Shown: positions 1 through 8,636 of the stretch, piece after piece
How positions within the stretch are numbered: the stretch's first letter is position 1
Layout of the letters: each line of letters opens with the position of its first letter
Assembly: GCA_024762995.1 (NCBI GenBank)
Contig: JANTGI010000003.1
Span: 1-64,000 of the forward strand
Direction of reading: 5' to 3'
DNA: 64,000 nt
DNA from: Saprospiraceae bacterium
Lineage (GTDB): Bacteria; Bacteroidota; Bacteroidia; Chitinophagales; Saprospiraceae
Program-made: the position numbers and the translations under genes
Notes under the pieces: model-generated
What the model saw: the letters and a program-made list of their open reading frames with translations, nothing else
Database searches by the model: none
Told to the model about the DNA's origin: nothing

Positions 1-2
1 CA

Positions 3-1718
3 ATTGCAACTGATGACAATCCAAGCACCGATGAAGACACGCCGGTTGTAATCGATGTTTTAGCCAACGATACTGATGTCGAAGGATTGGATTCTACTTC
101 AGTAACCATACTTACTCCTCCAACCAATGGAACGATTACGGTTGATTCTATAAATGGTGAAGTTCAGTATATTCCAAACAATCATTTCTTTGGTCAAGAT
201 ACCATAGTCTATGTAGTTTGTGATACAGGAATGCCGGTACTATGTGATACAGCACAAGTAATCATTTCGGTGATGGAGACTAATACCTTATTTGCACTAG
301 GAGATATTAACCAGACATTAATGAACATGCCGGTATCCGGAAATGTCCTCTTCAATGATAAAGACCCACAAGGTCATTTATTGACGGTTAACATGACACC
401 GGTCGTAGATCCTGAGCATGGTACGGTTGTTCTAAATGCAGATGGCTCCTACACATACACGCCGGATGACAATTATACCGGAACAGATAAATTCTTCTAT
501 GCGGTATGTGACAATGGTTCTCCGGTAGTATGCGATACAGCAGAAGTCATCATTAACATCATTGAAATCTACGCCGGTACGAACAATCCACCAACGGGTG
601 GTGCCGATCATTTTGAGATGGAAAGTGGCGGAGTCTTGATTTCAACCTTACTTCCAAATGACTTTGACATTGATCTGGATAGTATTATCATCAATACGAC
701 TCCTGTTCAGGCTCCAAGTCATGGTACCCTTGTAATCAATCCCGACGGCACATTTGAATACACTCCAAATGATGAATTTATCGGCTCGGACACCATGTTT
801 TATGAAATTTGTGACAATGGTTCTCCGGTACTTTGTACCACTGTGGAAGTGACCGTGGATATCAAAGAAGACAATGGTGAAAATAACACCTATGCAACAG
901 ATGACTCTGGTTTTGGTAATATGAATACACCAATCACCGGCAATGTATTAATCAATGACTACGACCCGGAAAATGATGATTTGATTTTGAGAGTAGTGGC
1001 TGTTGTAAATCCACAGCATGGTACATTAGCCTTGGCTGCCAACGGAGCCTATATTTATACTCCGGATGATGGATTTAGCGGAAATGATTATTTTGTTTAT
1101 GCTTTATGCGACAACGGTACCCCGGTGGCCTGTGATACAGCTACGGCTTATTTAACAGTTGTAAATAGAGAAGGCATTCCATCAGCACCGGTAGCAGTTG
1201 ATGACCAAGCGACAACATTAATCAATACGCCGGTTAGAATCCCTGTCTTGTTGAATGATACCATTCCGGAAACAGCCGTTGTAACCATTCTTAACGAGCC
1301 AGTACATGGTATGGTAGAAGTGGATACCAACGGAGTGGTGACCTATATTCCGAATCCGGATTACTGCAGCACAGAGCAAGATAGCTTCTCTTACGAAATT
1401 TGTACGAATACACTGTGTGATACAGGAAGCGTATTCATCACTATCAATTGTGAAGGGGTCGTCATCCACGAAGGATTCTCTCCAAATGGCGATGGAATCA
1501 ATGATTACTTTGTTATTGAAAATGTGGCTAGTTTCCCTCATAATAGCCTTAAAGTCTATAATAGATGGGGAAATCAAGTTTTTGAGAAAGCACCTTATGA
1601 TAATTCTTGGAGTGCTACTTGGAATGACAACAAATTTGTACCGGATGGTACTTACTTCTACATTTGGAAAGATGGAGAAGGCAAGACATATTCCGGATAC
1701 GTCGTTATTCACAGATAA
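3..1718 (+). CDS. T9SS type B adhesin with cadherin-like repeats (3' part; start outside window)
   Basis: The frame is open to the first base of the window, so the true start lies upstream. What remains is about five repeats of roughly 95 residues. Each has an acidic opening such as AVDD or ATDD, a central VL.ND segment, a T/PxHGT strand, a YTPDD loop and a closing Y..CDNG.PV.CDTA strand with two cysteines. This is the cadherin-like/VCBS-type (tandem-95) pattern of large extracellular adhesins. The last 85 or so residues (GFSPNGDGINDYFVIEN, then VYNRWG and PDGTYFY) form a gliding-motility-associated CHU_C domain, the type B T9SS sorting signal. The protein is therefore inferred to be exported across the outer membrane and held at or released from the surface. 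A strong terminator follows at once, so this is the end of its transcript. Confidence 0.9.
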   Translation: MATDDNPSTDEDTPVVIDVLANDTDVEGLDSTSVTILTPPTNGTITVDSINGEVQYIPNNHFFGQDTIVYVVCDTGMPVLCDTAQVIISVMETNTLFALGDINQTLMNMPVSGNVLFNDKDPQGHLLTVNMTPVVDPEHGTVVLNADGSYTYTPDDNYTGTDKFFYAVCDNGSPVVCDTAEVIINIIEIYAGTNNPPTGGADHFEMESGGVLISTLLPNDFDIDLDSIIINTTPVQAPSHGTLVINPDGTFEYTPNDEFIGSDTMFYEICDNGSPVLCTTVEVTVDIKEDNGENNTYATDDSGFGNMNTPITGNVLINDYDPENDDLILRVVAVVNPQHGTLALAANGAYIYTPDDGFSGNDYFVYALCDNGTPVACDTATAYLTVVNREGIPSAPVAVDDQATTLINTPVRIPVLLNDTIPETAVVTILNEPVHGMVEVDTNGVVTYIPNPDYCSTEQDSFSYEICTNTLCDTGSVFITINCEGVVIHEGFSPNGDGINDYFVIENVASFPHNSLKVYNRWGNQVFEKAPYDNSWSATWNDNKFVPDGTYFYIWKDGEGKTYSGYVVIHR

Positions 1719-1740
1719 TTGATTGAAGGTTTTTTAAGAT

Positions 1741-1780
1741 AAGCATCTTGGGGTTTTCTCCAAGATGCTTTTTCTTTTTT
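1741..1780 (+). terminator. Rho-independent terminator of the adhesin gene
   Basis: A perfect 11-bp stem (AAGCATCTTGG at 1741-1751 with its complement at 1760-1770) and an 8-nt loop are followed by a T-rich tract. It begins 22 bases after the stop codon. Confidence 0.9.
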
Positions 1781-1959
1781 TCGTTACCGAAAAAATTTTG
1801 GGAAGCTGGAAACAAAGAACATTATTTCCAACTGAACCGACGAAACCACTTCTCCTTCAACAAAATCTCCTACTCTTTCCCCATTTTTTCCCCGGTATTC
1901 CGTTCATATAACAAAATAAACTCCGTACTTGCATTTTTTTTTGTTATAACAAACATCAC

Positions 1960-3558
1960 ATGAGATACGTTTTCTTCTTTTTGCTTTCTTTGACGACTCA
2001 ATTAGCGGCCGGGCAGAACACTTTGTCGGAATGGGCACCAAGCCTTAAATCCGCTACTCCAACTTCCATTGAATTGGCTTGGGATACCTTGCCAAATGGG
2101 CAAAACCACATGATTTGGTGGGGGCATAAACCTAACCAACTCACACAGCATCAAGTACTTAACCAGGAAAACCACAGTGCCACCTTAACCGACCTTCTAC
2201 CCGCTACCGTTTACTACTCAAAGATTCAATACGAGTCCAATGGGACAACCTTTTTTTCGGCAACGAAACCTTTCATCACCTCCTCCTTATCTTCCGGTGA
2301 AATGCAGGTTTTCTTTAACTTCTCTGTCGATAACTCCTACTCGAATGGAGCGCTACCCGCCACAACCAGCCCAACAGCCCTAGAATCAAAGATGATTGAA
2401 TTTATCCTTTCGGCCAATCAATCCATTGATATTTGTATGTATAATGTAAATAGAGATGGCTACGTCAATGCCCTTAAACAAGCAGCTTCAAAAGGAGTCA
2501 CCGTCCGTTATATCGCCGAATCTGCCCGTTCCAACTATAGCCTCCATAACACCACGCTCAACTTTCCCGTCCTATACGCAGATGCAAGTGGCATTATGCA
2601 CAATAAATTTTTAATTATTGACAAAAACTCCACCCAAGACGCTACAGTAATAACGGGTGCTTACAATTTCACCAACTCCAATCTCTACGAAGGGTACAAT
2701 AATATGATTTCTATCCAGGACCAGTCCCTTGCGGAAATATACACGATGGAATTTGAAGAAATGTGGGGCGGCTCCGGTAGCCAGCCGAATCTCTCTCAAA
2801 GTAAAATAGGTGATGCCAAAACAGATAATACACCCCATACTATTTTTGTCAATGGCGTAAAAATAGAATCTTATTTCTCCCCATCTGACCACACCACAAA
2901 CCATATTGTCAATGCCATCCAGACCGCAGACAAAAACTTAAGATTCGGGCTTCTCGCTTTTACCAATGATGATATTGAAAATGCCATCTTAAGCCTAAAT
3001 GTCCCTACAAAAGGCCTGATTGAAGAACAATATGCCGGCACTATTACCGGTCAATTTCAAGCCAATGGGCAACAAGTATATGATTTTAACGAAAGTGACC
3101 ATTTCTTACATCATAAATACGGTCTAATTGATGTTGAATCTACTTCTTCTGACCCGACCGTCATCACGGGCTCCCACAATTGGACCTACTCCGCAGAAAA
3201 TTACAACGATGAAAACACCCTTATCATCCACTCATCGGACATTGCCAATATCTACTTACAAGAATTTGAAGAACGATGGAAAACCATCGTTTCTATCGAA
3301 GAAGTCAACGGCATGCCGGTATTAAGTATCCACCCCAATCCCGCAAGAAAAAATATCTTTATACAGAATAATAGCGCCTCCCGACAAACCGTTTCCATTG
3401 TGGATTGTTTGGGAAGGCAAATGACTGAGTTCGTCTTACACCCCAATGAATATACTGTTGAAGACGTTCAACATTTTCCGCAAGGAATATACTCGGTCGT
3501 GCTACAAACGAATAATGGAACTATTTCCTCTAAAAAATTAGTTATTTTGCACGATTAA
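1960..3558 (+). CDS. Secreted phospholipase D-like protein, two HKD motifs, T9SS type A tail
   Basis: The 532-aa protein opens with a signal peptide (MRYVFFFLLSLTTQLAAGQ). A fibronectin type III-like segment (about 22-108) follows, then two PLD-family catalytic halves. The HxKxxxxD motifs are H214/K216/D221 and H384/K386/D391, each followed by the family's TG(A/S)xN stretch (TGAYNFT and TGSHNWT). Residues 455-532 form a type A T9SS sorting domain (HPNPARKN..., ending GIYSVVL...KKLVI). Two complete HKD motifs in one chain normally make one phosphodiesterase active site. Short secreted relatives are nucleases and longer ones phospholipases, so substrate cannot be decided. The gene stands alone, with a terminator before it. 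Confidence 0.88.
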   Translation: MRYVFFFLLSLTTQLAAGQNTLSEWAPSLKSATPTSIELAWDTLPNGQNHMIWWGHKPNQLTQHQVLNQENHSATLTDLLPATVYYSKIQYESNGTTFFSATKPFITSSLSSGEMQVFFNFSVDNSYSNGALPATTSPTALESKMIEFILSANQSIDICMYNVNRDGYVNALKQAASKGVTVRYIAESARSNYSLHNTTLNFPVLYADASGIMHNKFLIIDKNSTQDATVITGAYNFTNSNLYEGYNNMISIQDQSLAEIYTMEFEEMWGGSGSQPNLSQSKIGDAKTDNTPHTIFVNGVKIESYFSPSDHTTNHIVNAIQTADKNLRFGLLAFTNDDIENAILSLNVPTKGLIEEQYAGTITGQFQANGQQVYDFNESDHFLHHKYGLIDVESTSSDPTVITGSHNWTYSAENYNDENTLIIHSSDIANIYLQEFEERWKTIVSIEEVNGMPVLSIHPNPARKNIFIQNNSASRQTVSIVDCLGRQMTEFVLHPNEYTVEDVQHFPQGIYSVVLQTNNGTISSKKLVILHD

Positions 3559-3676
3559 TGAGTTGAATCGGGGGTATTTTCGTATTCATTTTTTTTGTAA
3601 CTATTGTCGGGCAGGTTTTTGCCCTATGGTGTCCGCTTGTTTATTGGCTCTTTCATCAACATCAAAATAATAGAAA

Positions 3677-4825
3677 ATGAAATATTTAAAAGCTATTGGC
3701 TTATTACTCATCTTAGCTTTTGGCGTTTTTATAGGACTCTCTTGGAATGACAAGATTGCTCCCAAATTAAACCTAAACCCCAAAAAAGCCGCCCAAACTG
3801 ACGAAGAAAAACCGGTGAAGGCCGTTTTAACCAACGACAAACCGACGACAAACAACTATGCGGGTGCGCTCAATAGCACCGAAGATGCCATTATCCATCT
3901 TTTCGATGCCACCGCCCCTTCCGTTTGCTTTATCACCACCTCTAACGTCCGAAGAGATTATTGGACGCGCAATATTCAGGAGATTCCAAGGGGTACCGGT
4001 TCCGGATTCGTTTGGGATAAAGATGGAAATATTGTCACCAATTATCACGTGATCAAAGGAGCGGACAAGGCCCAAGTAACGCTAGCCGATCAGACCACCT
4101 GGGAAGCCTCCTTGGTCGGTATCGCTCCCGCAAAGGATTTGGCGGTACTCAAAATCAAAGCACCCAAAAAATCTCTTATGCCCATCAAGACCGGTTCTTC
4201 CAACCATCTTAGAGTCGGGCAATTTGTCATGGCCATTGGCAACCCTTTCGGGCTCGACCAAACCTTGACTACCGGAGTCATTAGTGCTTTGGACAGAGAA
4301 ATTCAGTCGCAAACCGGCACACCTATTCGGGGAGCTATCCAGACAGATGCAGCCATCAATCCGGGCAACTCCGGGGGCCCTTTAGTCAACTCCAACGGAG
4401 AATTAATCGGCGTAAATACCTCCATTTACAGCCCATCGGGGGCATCTGCAGGTATTGGGTTTTCCATTCCGGCAGGTGAGATTAATTGGGTCATTCCCGA
4501 ACTTATCAAATATGGCAAAATCAAACGACCATCCTTAGGTATCGAGTTGGCACGCTCTATTCGGGGCGTACAAGGAGCAGTCATTTACCATGTCTATGAA
4601 GGCAGCAATGCAGAAAAAGCGGGGCTTCGGCCAACCACTGTTGACAGATACGGTCAAGTATATTTGGGCGATGTCATTGTCGCCATTGATGACACAGAAG
4701 TGAAAAATAATGACGACCTTCAACTAGCCATTGAAAAACATAAAGCCGGGGATGTCGTAAAACTTAGCATCATTCGCTCTAACGAAGAAAAAACGATAAA
4801 TCTCCAACTGGAAGACCCAAGATAA
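3677..4825 (+). CDS. htrA: HtrA/DegP-family periplasmic serine protease
   Basis: The 382-aa protein has an N-terminal hydrophobic anchor or signal (residues 4-23), a trypsin-like domain and one C-terminal PDZ domain (about 290-375). The catalytic triad is visible: H124 in NYHVIKG, D154 in AKDLAVL, and S232 in NPGNSGGPL. One PDZ domain and a probable anchor resemble DegS more than the two-PDZ DegP. Known family role: degradation or quality control of misfolded envelope proteins. The stop is followed after 2 bases by aroC, so the two genes are probably co-transcribed. Confidence 0.93.
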   Translation: MKYLKAIGLLLILAFGVFIGLSWNDKIAPKLNLNPKKAAQTDEEKPVKAVLTNDKPTTNNYAGALNSTEDAIIHLFDATAPSVCFITTSNVRRDYWTRNIQEIPRGTGSGFVWDKDGNIVTNYHVIKGADKAQVTLADQTTWEASLVGIAPAKDLAVLKIKAPKKSLMPIKTGSSNHLRVGQFVMAIGNPFGLDQTLTTGVISALDREIQSQTGTPIRGAIQTDAAINPGNSGGPLVNSNGELIGVNTSIYSPSGASAGIGFSIPAGEINWVIPELIKYGKIKRPSLGIELARSIRGVQGAVIYHVYEGSNAEKAGLRPTTVDRYGQVYLGDVIVAIDDTEVKNNDDLQLAIEKHKAGDVVKLSIIRSNEEKTINLQLEDPR

Positions 4826-4827
4826 AC

Positions 4828-5907
4828 ATGGCTGGTAACACCTACGGAAATAATTTAAAAATAACCACTTTCGGTGAATCTCACGGAAGAGCGGTCGGAG
4901 TGGTGATAGATGGATTCCCCGCCGGAATTATGGTCCATATACCCAAAATTCAAGAAGCTTTAGACCGTCGCCGCCCCGGTCAGTCTCACATCACCACTCA
5001 ACGCAAAGAAACCGATCAAATTGAAGTATTGTCCGGTATTTTTGAAGGTAAGAGTACCGGAATGCCGATTACTTTGGCCGTTTTTAACCACGATGCTCGC
5101 TCCAAAGATTATAGTCATATCAAGGATGCCTATCGACCTTCTCATGCGGATTTTACTTATGAAGTCAAATACGGGCATCGAGATTATCGGGGGGGTGGTC
5201 GCTCCTCGGCTAGGGAGACCTTGGCACGGGTGGCGGCCGGTGCATTGATTCAGCAGTGGCTTGCGCCCAAAGGGGTGTCTATTCAAGCCTATGTCAATCA
5301 AATTGGTCACCTAAAAGTGCCCCTACCCTACACGGAGTTAGATTTATCCCTTACAGAAAAAAATATCGTTCGCTGTCCGGACGCACCGCTTGCGCAAAAA
5401 ATGATTACCCTTGTTGAACAAACCAAGAAAGCCGGAGACTCTGTAGGTGGAATGATTACCTGCGTGATTTCCGGTCTGCCGGCGGGATTAGGGGAGCCCG
5501 TTTTTGACAAATTACACGCCGAATTGGCCAAAGCGACCCTTAGCATCAACGCTTGTAAAGGTTTTGACTATGGTTCCGGTTTTGACGCGGTATCGATGCG
5601 CGGCTCAGAACACAATGATGAGTTTGTGCCGGGAGACCCCAACCCACAAACCAAGACCAATCATTCCGGCGGTATTCAAGGGGGAATTTCCAATGGGATG
5701 GATATTTACTTTAGAGCCGCCTTCAAACCGGTCGCTACCATCATGCATGATCAACAATCAGTGGACAAATTCGGCAATCCCATTACCGTCAAAGGCAAAG
5801 GACGACATGACCCTTGCGTAGTACCCAGAGCGGTACCCATAGTCGAAGCGATGGCATGGTTAGTGATTGGTGATTTTTGGTTACGGGCAGGCAAGAATCC
5901 CAATTAA
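4828..5907 (+). CDS. aroC: Chorismate synthase
   Basis: At 359 aa this is the normal length for AroC, which converts EPSP to chorismate with reduced FMN in the last step of the shikimate pathway. Family signatures are present: GESHG near the N-terminus, [20 protein letters not shown], the glycine-rich [12 protein letters not shown] segment and the C-terminal [17 protein letters not shown]. The ATG lies 2 bases after the htrA stop, which fixes the start by coupling. It carries one copy of the GCTTGCGCAAA sequence at 5388-5398, in frame. Confidence 0.97.
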   Translation: MAGNTYGNNLKITTFGESHGRAVGVVIDGFPAGIMVHIPKIQEALDRRRPGQSHITTQRKETDQIEVLSGIFEGKSTGMPITLAVFNHDARSKDYSHIKDAYRPSHADFTYEVKYGHRDYRGGGRSSARETLARVAAGALIQQWLAPKGVSIQAYVNQIGHLKVPLPYTELDLSLTEKNIVRCPDAPLAQKMITLVEQTKKAGDSVGGMITCVISGLPAGLGEPVFDKLHAELAKATLSINACKGFDYGSGFDAVSMRGSEHNDEFVPGDPNPQTKTNHSGGIQGGISNGMDIYFRAAFKPVATIMHDQQSVDKFGNPITVKGKGRHDPCVVPRAVPIVEAMAWLVIGDFWLRAGKNPN

Positions 5908-5991
5908 AATAATGTCCGATTTTAAGCAAAAAGGACCAATGTCACCCGACATCAGTCAAATCTGAATGGATGTGTGAAGTAAAAACAAAAA

Positions 5992-6019
5992 AAAGCCCAT
6001 CAATAAATTGACGGGCTTT
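5992..6019 (-). terminator. Terminator between aroC and the cold-shock gene
   Basis: AAAGCCC and TCAA arms pair across a TAAA loop with one A.C mismatch. The A-rich run before it gives a U-tract on the minus strand, so it mainly ends the cold-shock gene. It may also serve aroC, which converges on it. Confidence 0.75.
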
Positions 6020-6041
6020 AATTTTTGGTAAAACTTAAATA

Positions 6042-6233
6042 TTAGATTACTCTCACATTTATGGCATTCAGTCCTTTTTTACCTTCCTTTAGTTCAAATT
6101 CGACGGTATCACCTTGTTGGATATCGTCAATAATTCCAGATACGTGTACAAAGTACTCGTTGTTTGAACCTTCTTCAGTAATAAATCCATATCCTTTGGA
6201 CTCATTGAAGAATTTTACAGTTCCTTTTTTCAT
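6042..6233 (-). CDS. Cold-shock-domain protein (CspA family)
   Basis: This 63-aa single-domain protein carries both RNA-binding motifs of the OB fold: KGYGFITEE (RNP1 position) and YFVHVSGI (RNP2 position). Family members bind single-stranded RNA/DNA and act as RNA chaperones. The length matches bacterial Csp proteins. It is a monocistronic gene with its own promoter element 24 bp before the ATG and a terminator right after the stop. Confidence 0.96.
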   Translation of the reverse strand: MKKGTVKFFNESKGYGFITEEGSNNEYFVHVSGIIDDIQQGDTVEFELKEGKKGLNAINVRVI

Positions 6234-6256
6234 GTATTAAAACTTTTAATGAATTG

Positions 6257-6264
6257 CAAAGGTA
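6257..6264 (-). promoter_or_regulatory. Bacteroidota -7 promoter element for the cold-shock gene
   Basis: The minus strand reads TACCTTTG, matching TAnnTTTG. No clear -33 TTG was seen. Confidence 0.6.
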
Positions 6265-6419
6265 GGAATAAATTACTTTATATGATAATTATTCCGTAAA
6301 AAGATAGGTCAACCTATTAAATAAAACCAATCAATTCTGATTTTGCTACAATTTCAGTAAAGAATCATTGAAGTCTGTGATATTATGTGATCGCTTCTTT
6401 AAACCACTACCCCTTTCTC

Positions 6420-6809
6420 CTACTCCACTACATAACTAACTGCTACCGAAGGACTTTTCCCCATTGCAACTTGATGAGCAACGACTTTTCCATTCTCTAT
6501 GATTTGCAACTCCAAAGTAGCGGTAGAATCTTTGGCTCCATATCCGGTGCTCGAAATAGAAGCAATATAACCAGCAGACACTAACCCGATGGGTATATCC
6601 ATAACTTTCTGAATCAAATCCTTTTTGGTCACCCCCTTCTCAAATCGATCGAGATAGGAAACATCTAAGTGGTCAAATACCGAGTTGGTGATTAGCTTAT
6701 AAGCAATTTGATGGGGTTGTTCCGGTGCTTTTTGAATAGGCTTGGCTGTTCCACAACTAAAACAAAAAAAGCCAACAAGCATAAAAAAAAGCAGTTGAAA
6801 ATACTTCAT
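6420..6809 (-). CDS. Putative lipoprotein, unknown function
   Basis: The 129-aa product starts with a lipoprotein signal: a hydrophobic stretch, then CFSC with the predicted lipidated cysteine at residue 19. The mature part has no motif I recognise. It alternates polar and beta-type segments and ends in a beta-rich region (ATLELQIIENGKVVAHQVA). Nothing in the neighbourhood suggests a role; the gene stands alone between the cold-shock gene and a 347-bp gap. The coding call rests on length, signal peptide and a sensible start. Confidence 0.7.
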   Translation of the reverse strand: MKYFQLLFFMLVGFFCFSCGTAKPIQKAPEQPHQIAYKLITNSVFDHLDVSYLDRFEKGVTKKDLIQKVMDIPIGLVSAGYIASISSTGYGAKDSTATLELQIIENGKVVAHQVAMGKSPSVAVSYVVE

Positions 6810-7156
6810 AGGTTGTTTTTGTGTAAATGTTTTGGTACCCCTGTTTTATGGACTGCTAATCATCATTTTTACGTAAGTTGAACCTACCTATGCCGGCAGA
6901 CCAGGCACCATTTCTTGAAATAGCCAGGCTATGGGAAAAATGTGCTAAATAAAAAGGATTTTTACCGCCAATTCCAGCGAATACTTGTACAATTACATTT
7001 TGGTTACTCAAATTCTCTGCCGCCTCTTGTCAGATTCTCAAATTTATAATCGGTTTGAGATGGTTAGATTTTGCTTACAAGATAAGTTTTTAGCTAACTT
7101 GGGTGGATCTAAAATTACATCTTCACCCCAACTAGCCGCCACCGCTCACCCGTAGC
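6810..7156. other. 347-bp intergenic stretch
   Basis: No convincing ORF, RNA gene or terminator was seen. It separates two minus-strand genes. Confidence 0.5.
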
Positions 7157-7570
7157 CTAAATATACTTTGTTGAGTTTCTATCAGAAATAATATCCTTCA
7201 ACTCTTTAAGCATTTTGTATTGTGCCTTTGGCAGGACTTTTTTGAAAGCTTCCTTGACGGCAAAATAGGTTGATTTTTCCATCTTGGGCACCAAATCCCA
7301 CATTTTATCCGTCAAAAACAACACATCTTCCTTAATCAATTTCCGTAAGGAAGGAATCTCATGCCAATCTGCTTCAATGGCCATCACCTTTGTATCTTCG
7401 TCTTCTGCCGACTCCAGTTCAATAAGATTACCTTGCGCCTTCACTTCATCCAGTTCACCACCTTTCGGTAATTCCCAATTATCGGTATCATTATCGTTAA
7501 CTAATAGTACCTCCAAGCCTTTCTCCTTGACTCGGTAAATCACTAATACAACTTTTTCCGCGATTCCCAT
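7157..7570 (-). CDS. Nudix-like protein lacking the Nudix box
   Basis: The 137-aa N-terminus (VVLVIYRVKEKGLEVLLV, then NWELPKGGE) looks like the first strands and the PKGG loop of a Nudix hydrolase. The catalytic box GX5EX7REUXEEXGU is absent: where REUXEE is expected there is an acidic, helix-poor stretch (GNLIELESAEDEDTK). The C-terminus is helical and lysine-rich. I infer a Nudix-fold protein that has lost pyrophosphohydrolase chemistry, or a small distinct family with a similar opening. There are no partners in the operon. Confidence 0.65.
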   Translation of the reverse strand: MGIAEKVVLVIYRVKEKGLEVLLVNDNDTDNWELPKGGELDEVKAQGNLIELESAEDEDTKVMAIEADWHEIPSLRKLIKEDVLFLTDKMWDLVPKMEKSTYFAVKEAFKKVLPKAQYKMLKELKDIISDRNSTKYI

Positions 7571-7724
7571 TATATATACATATTGTGTGCTGTAAGTAAA
7601 TGGTTTTTAGACCGTAAATTAACTAGGACGAATGCGTCCAATTACTTACATTAAAAAAAAATGGTGCCTGTCTAGGTATCCGTTTTATTGTCCCAAGATG
7701 CTCCTTTTGCACCCAAAGGCAGAA

Positions 7725-7738
7725 ACCTAAACTGTTAC
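7725..7738 (-). repeat. Example of the dispersed intergenic motif GTAACTGTTTAGGT
   Basis: This copy reads (minus strand) GTAACAGTTTAGGT. Related copies lie at 3597, 14177, 18110, 18741, 31063, 38101, 40047, 45443, 48865 and 63540 on plus, and 8548, 20255, 28126, 31122, 37167 and 58709 on minus. All are outside genes. Many carry a run of six to eight T just upstream of GTAAC. Confidence 0.7.
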
Positions 7739-7849
7739 AAAAAAGGACTATTCCTAAAGAGCGGCCATGACGAAAAAATAGACTTTTCAAGACCAAAAAC
7801 CTCCTTTGGAGTAGTTACCAAAAAACAAAGAAAGGCAATTTTTTTTGAA

Positions 7850-8344
7850 TTACAAAGAATACGTCTTTCGTTTTTTCTTTTTTTCTTTTTTCTGTTCTTC
7901 CGGTGCATCCGGTTTCCCTTTCGGAATATCATCTCCCCAAATGTGCTCAAACTGCTTCAACTGTTGAGCCAAACTATCCGGGCTTATCTGCATAAAGTTC
8001 TGTAAGTCAAGCGGTTGCATAGAGCCGAAAGGAGTCGTTTTCAAACTTGGATTCATCGTGCCCAAATTCTTTTCCATCCATTCTTCCAATTCCTTCATCG
8101 GTAGGGATTCCGAAAGGCTATCCACATCCGAAAAATTGTAAAACCGGTAAAAACCACCATTAGGCATTTGTGTAAACGTAGAATCAGATAATTGGTTAAA
8201 AAAAGTATTTCCCTGACCAAAAAACTGGTTCATCAATTCTAAAAACTCCTTTTGATTCAATTCCCGGGGGCTTGGTGGCGTTTTTTGCGCAAGCAAGGGC
8301 AAAGTCAACCACACCATCATAAAACAAAAAAAACTTTTTCTCAT
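7850..8344 (-). CDS. Secreted hypothetical protein with Lys-rich tail
   Basis: The 164-aa product has a clear signal peptide (FFCFMMVWLTLPLLAQ, cleavage expected after AQ). The mature region is rich in Asn, Gln and Phe with predicted helices. It ends in a very basic tail (KKEKKKKRKTYSL). I recognise no domain. A copy of GCTTGCGCAAA (8284-8294, minus strand) encodes the Leu-Ala-Gln at the cleavage site. The gene is divergent from dnaE across 292 bp. Confidence 0.72.
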   Translation of the reverse strand: MRKSFFCFMMVWLTLPLLAQKTPPSPRELNQKEFLELMNQFFGQGNTFFNQLSDSTFTQMPNGGFYRFYNFSDVDSLSESLPMKELEEWMEKNLGTMNPSLKTTPFGSMQPLDLQNFMQISPDSLAQQLKQFEHIWGDDIPKGKPDAPEEQKKEKKKKRKTYSL

Positions 8345-8495
8345 CTCTTGAATAATTTTGGCTACTCCACTAAAACGATTGGGAAAATATTTTGTTTTGT
8401 GCCTGTTTCTATTCCTAGTTCCGCAAGAATTTTATTTTGCCCATCTTGCATCAAAAAAGGTGGGAATTTGGGCGTAAAGAAAAAAAGATAATGAT

Positions 8496-8506
8496 GCTTG
8501 CGCAAA
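8496..8506 (+). repeat. Dispersed uptake-like 11-mer GCTTGCGCAAA (intergenic copy)
   Basis: This is one of 14 perfect copies in the window. Plus-strand copies start at 5388, 8496, 11963, 24888, 25431, 31147, 36185 and 45900. Minus-strand copies start at 8284, 14374, 25063, 28930, 49368 and 63837. A fifteenth at 35530 keeps the TTGCGCAA core but differs in one flanking base. Only this copy and the one at 31147 are outside genes. Confidence 0.85.
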
Positions 8507-8605
8507 TTTCTGCCCAAAAATGCCCTTTTTGTGTCTAAAAACAGGCACCCTGAAACACTTACAAAAAAAGCTGAGTAGAGAAAGCCTAGTCCCCAATATT
8601 TTCAC

Positions 8606-8613
8606 TATCTTTG
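8606..8613 (+). promoter_or_regulatory. -7 promoter element for dnaE-yraN
   Basis: TATCTTTG matches TAnnTTTG, 23 bp before the dnaE ATG, giving a short leader. Confidence 0.6.
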
Positions 8614-8636
8614 TATAAATCTGCTAATTACACACT

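Noticed and set aside
1748-1963. 71-codon plus-strand frame after the adhesin terminator
   Set aside because: It starts inside the terminator, is Phe/Asn-biased, and has no family resemblance.
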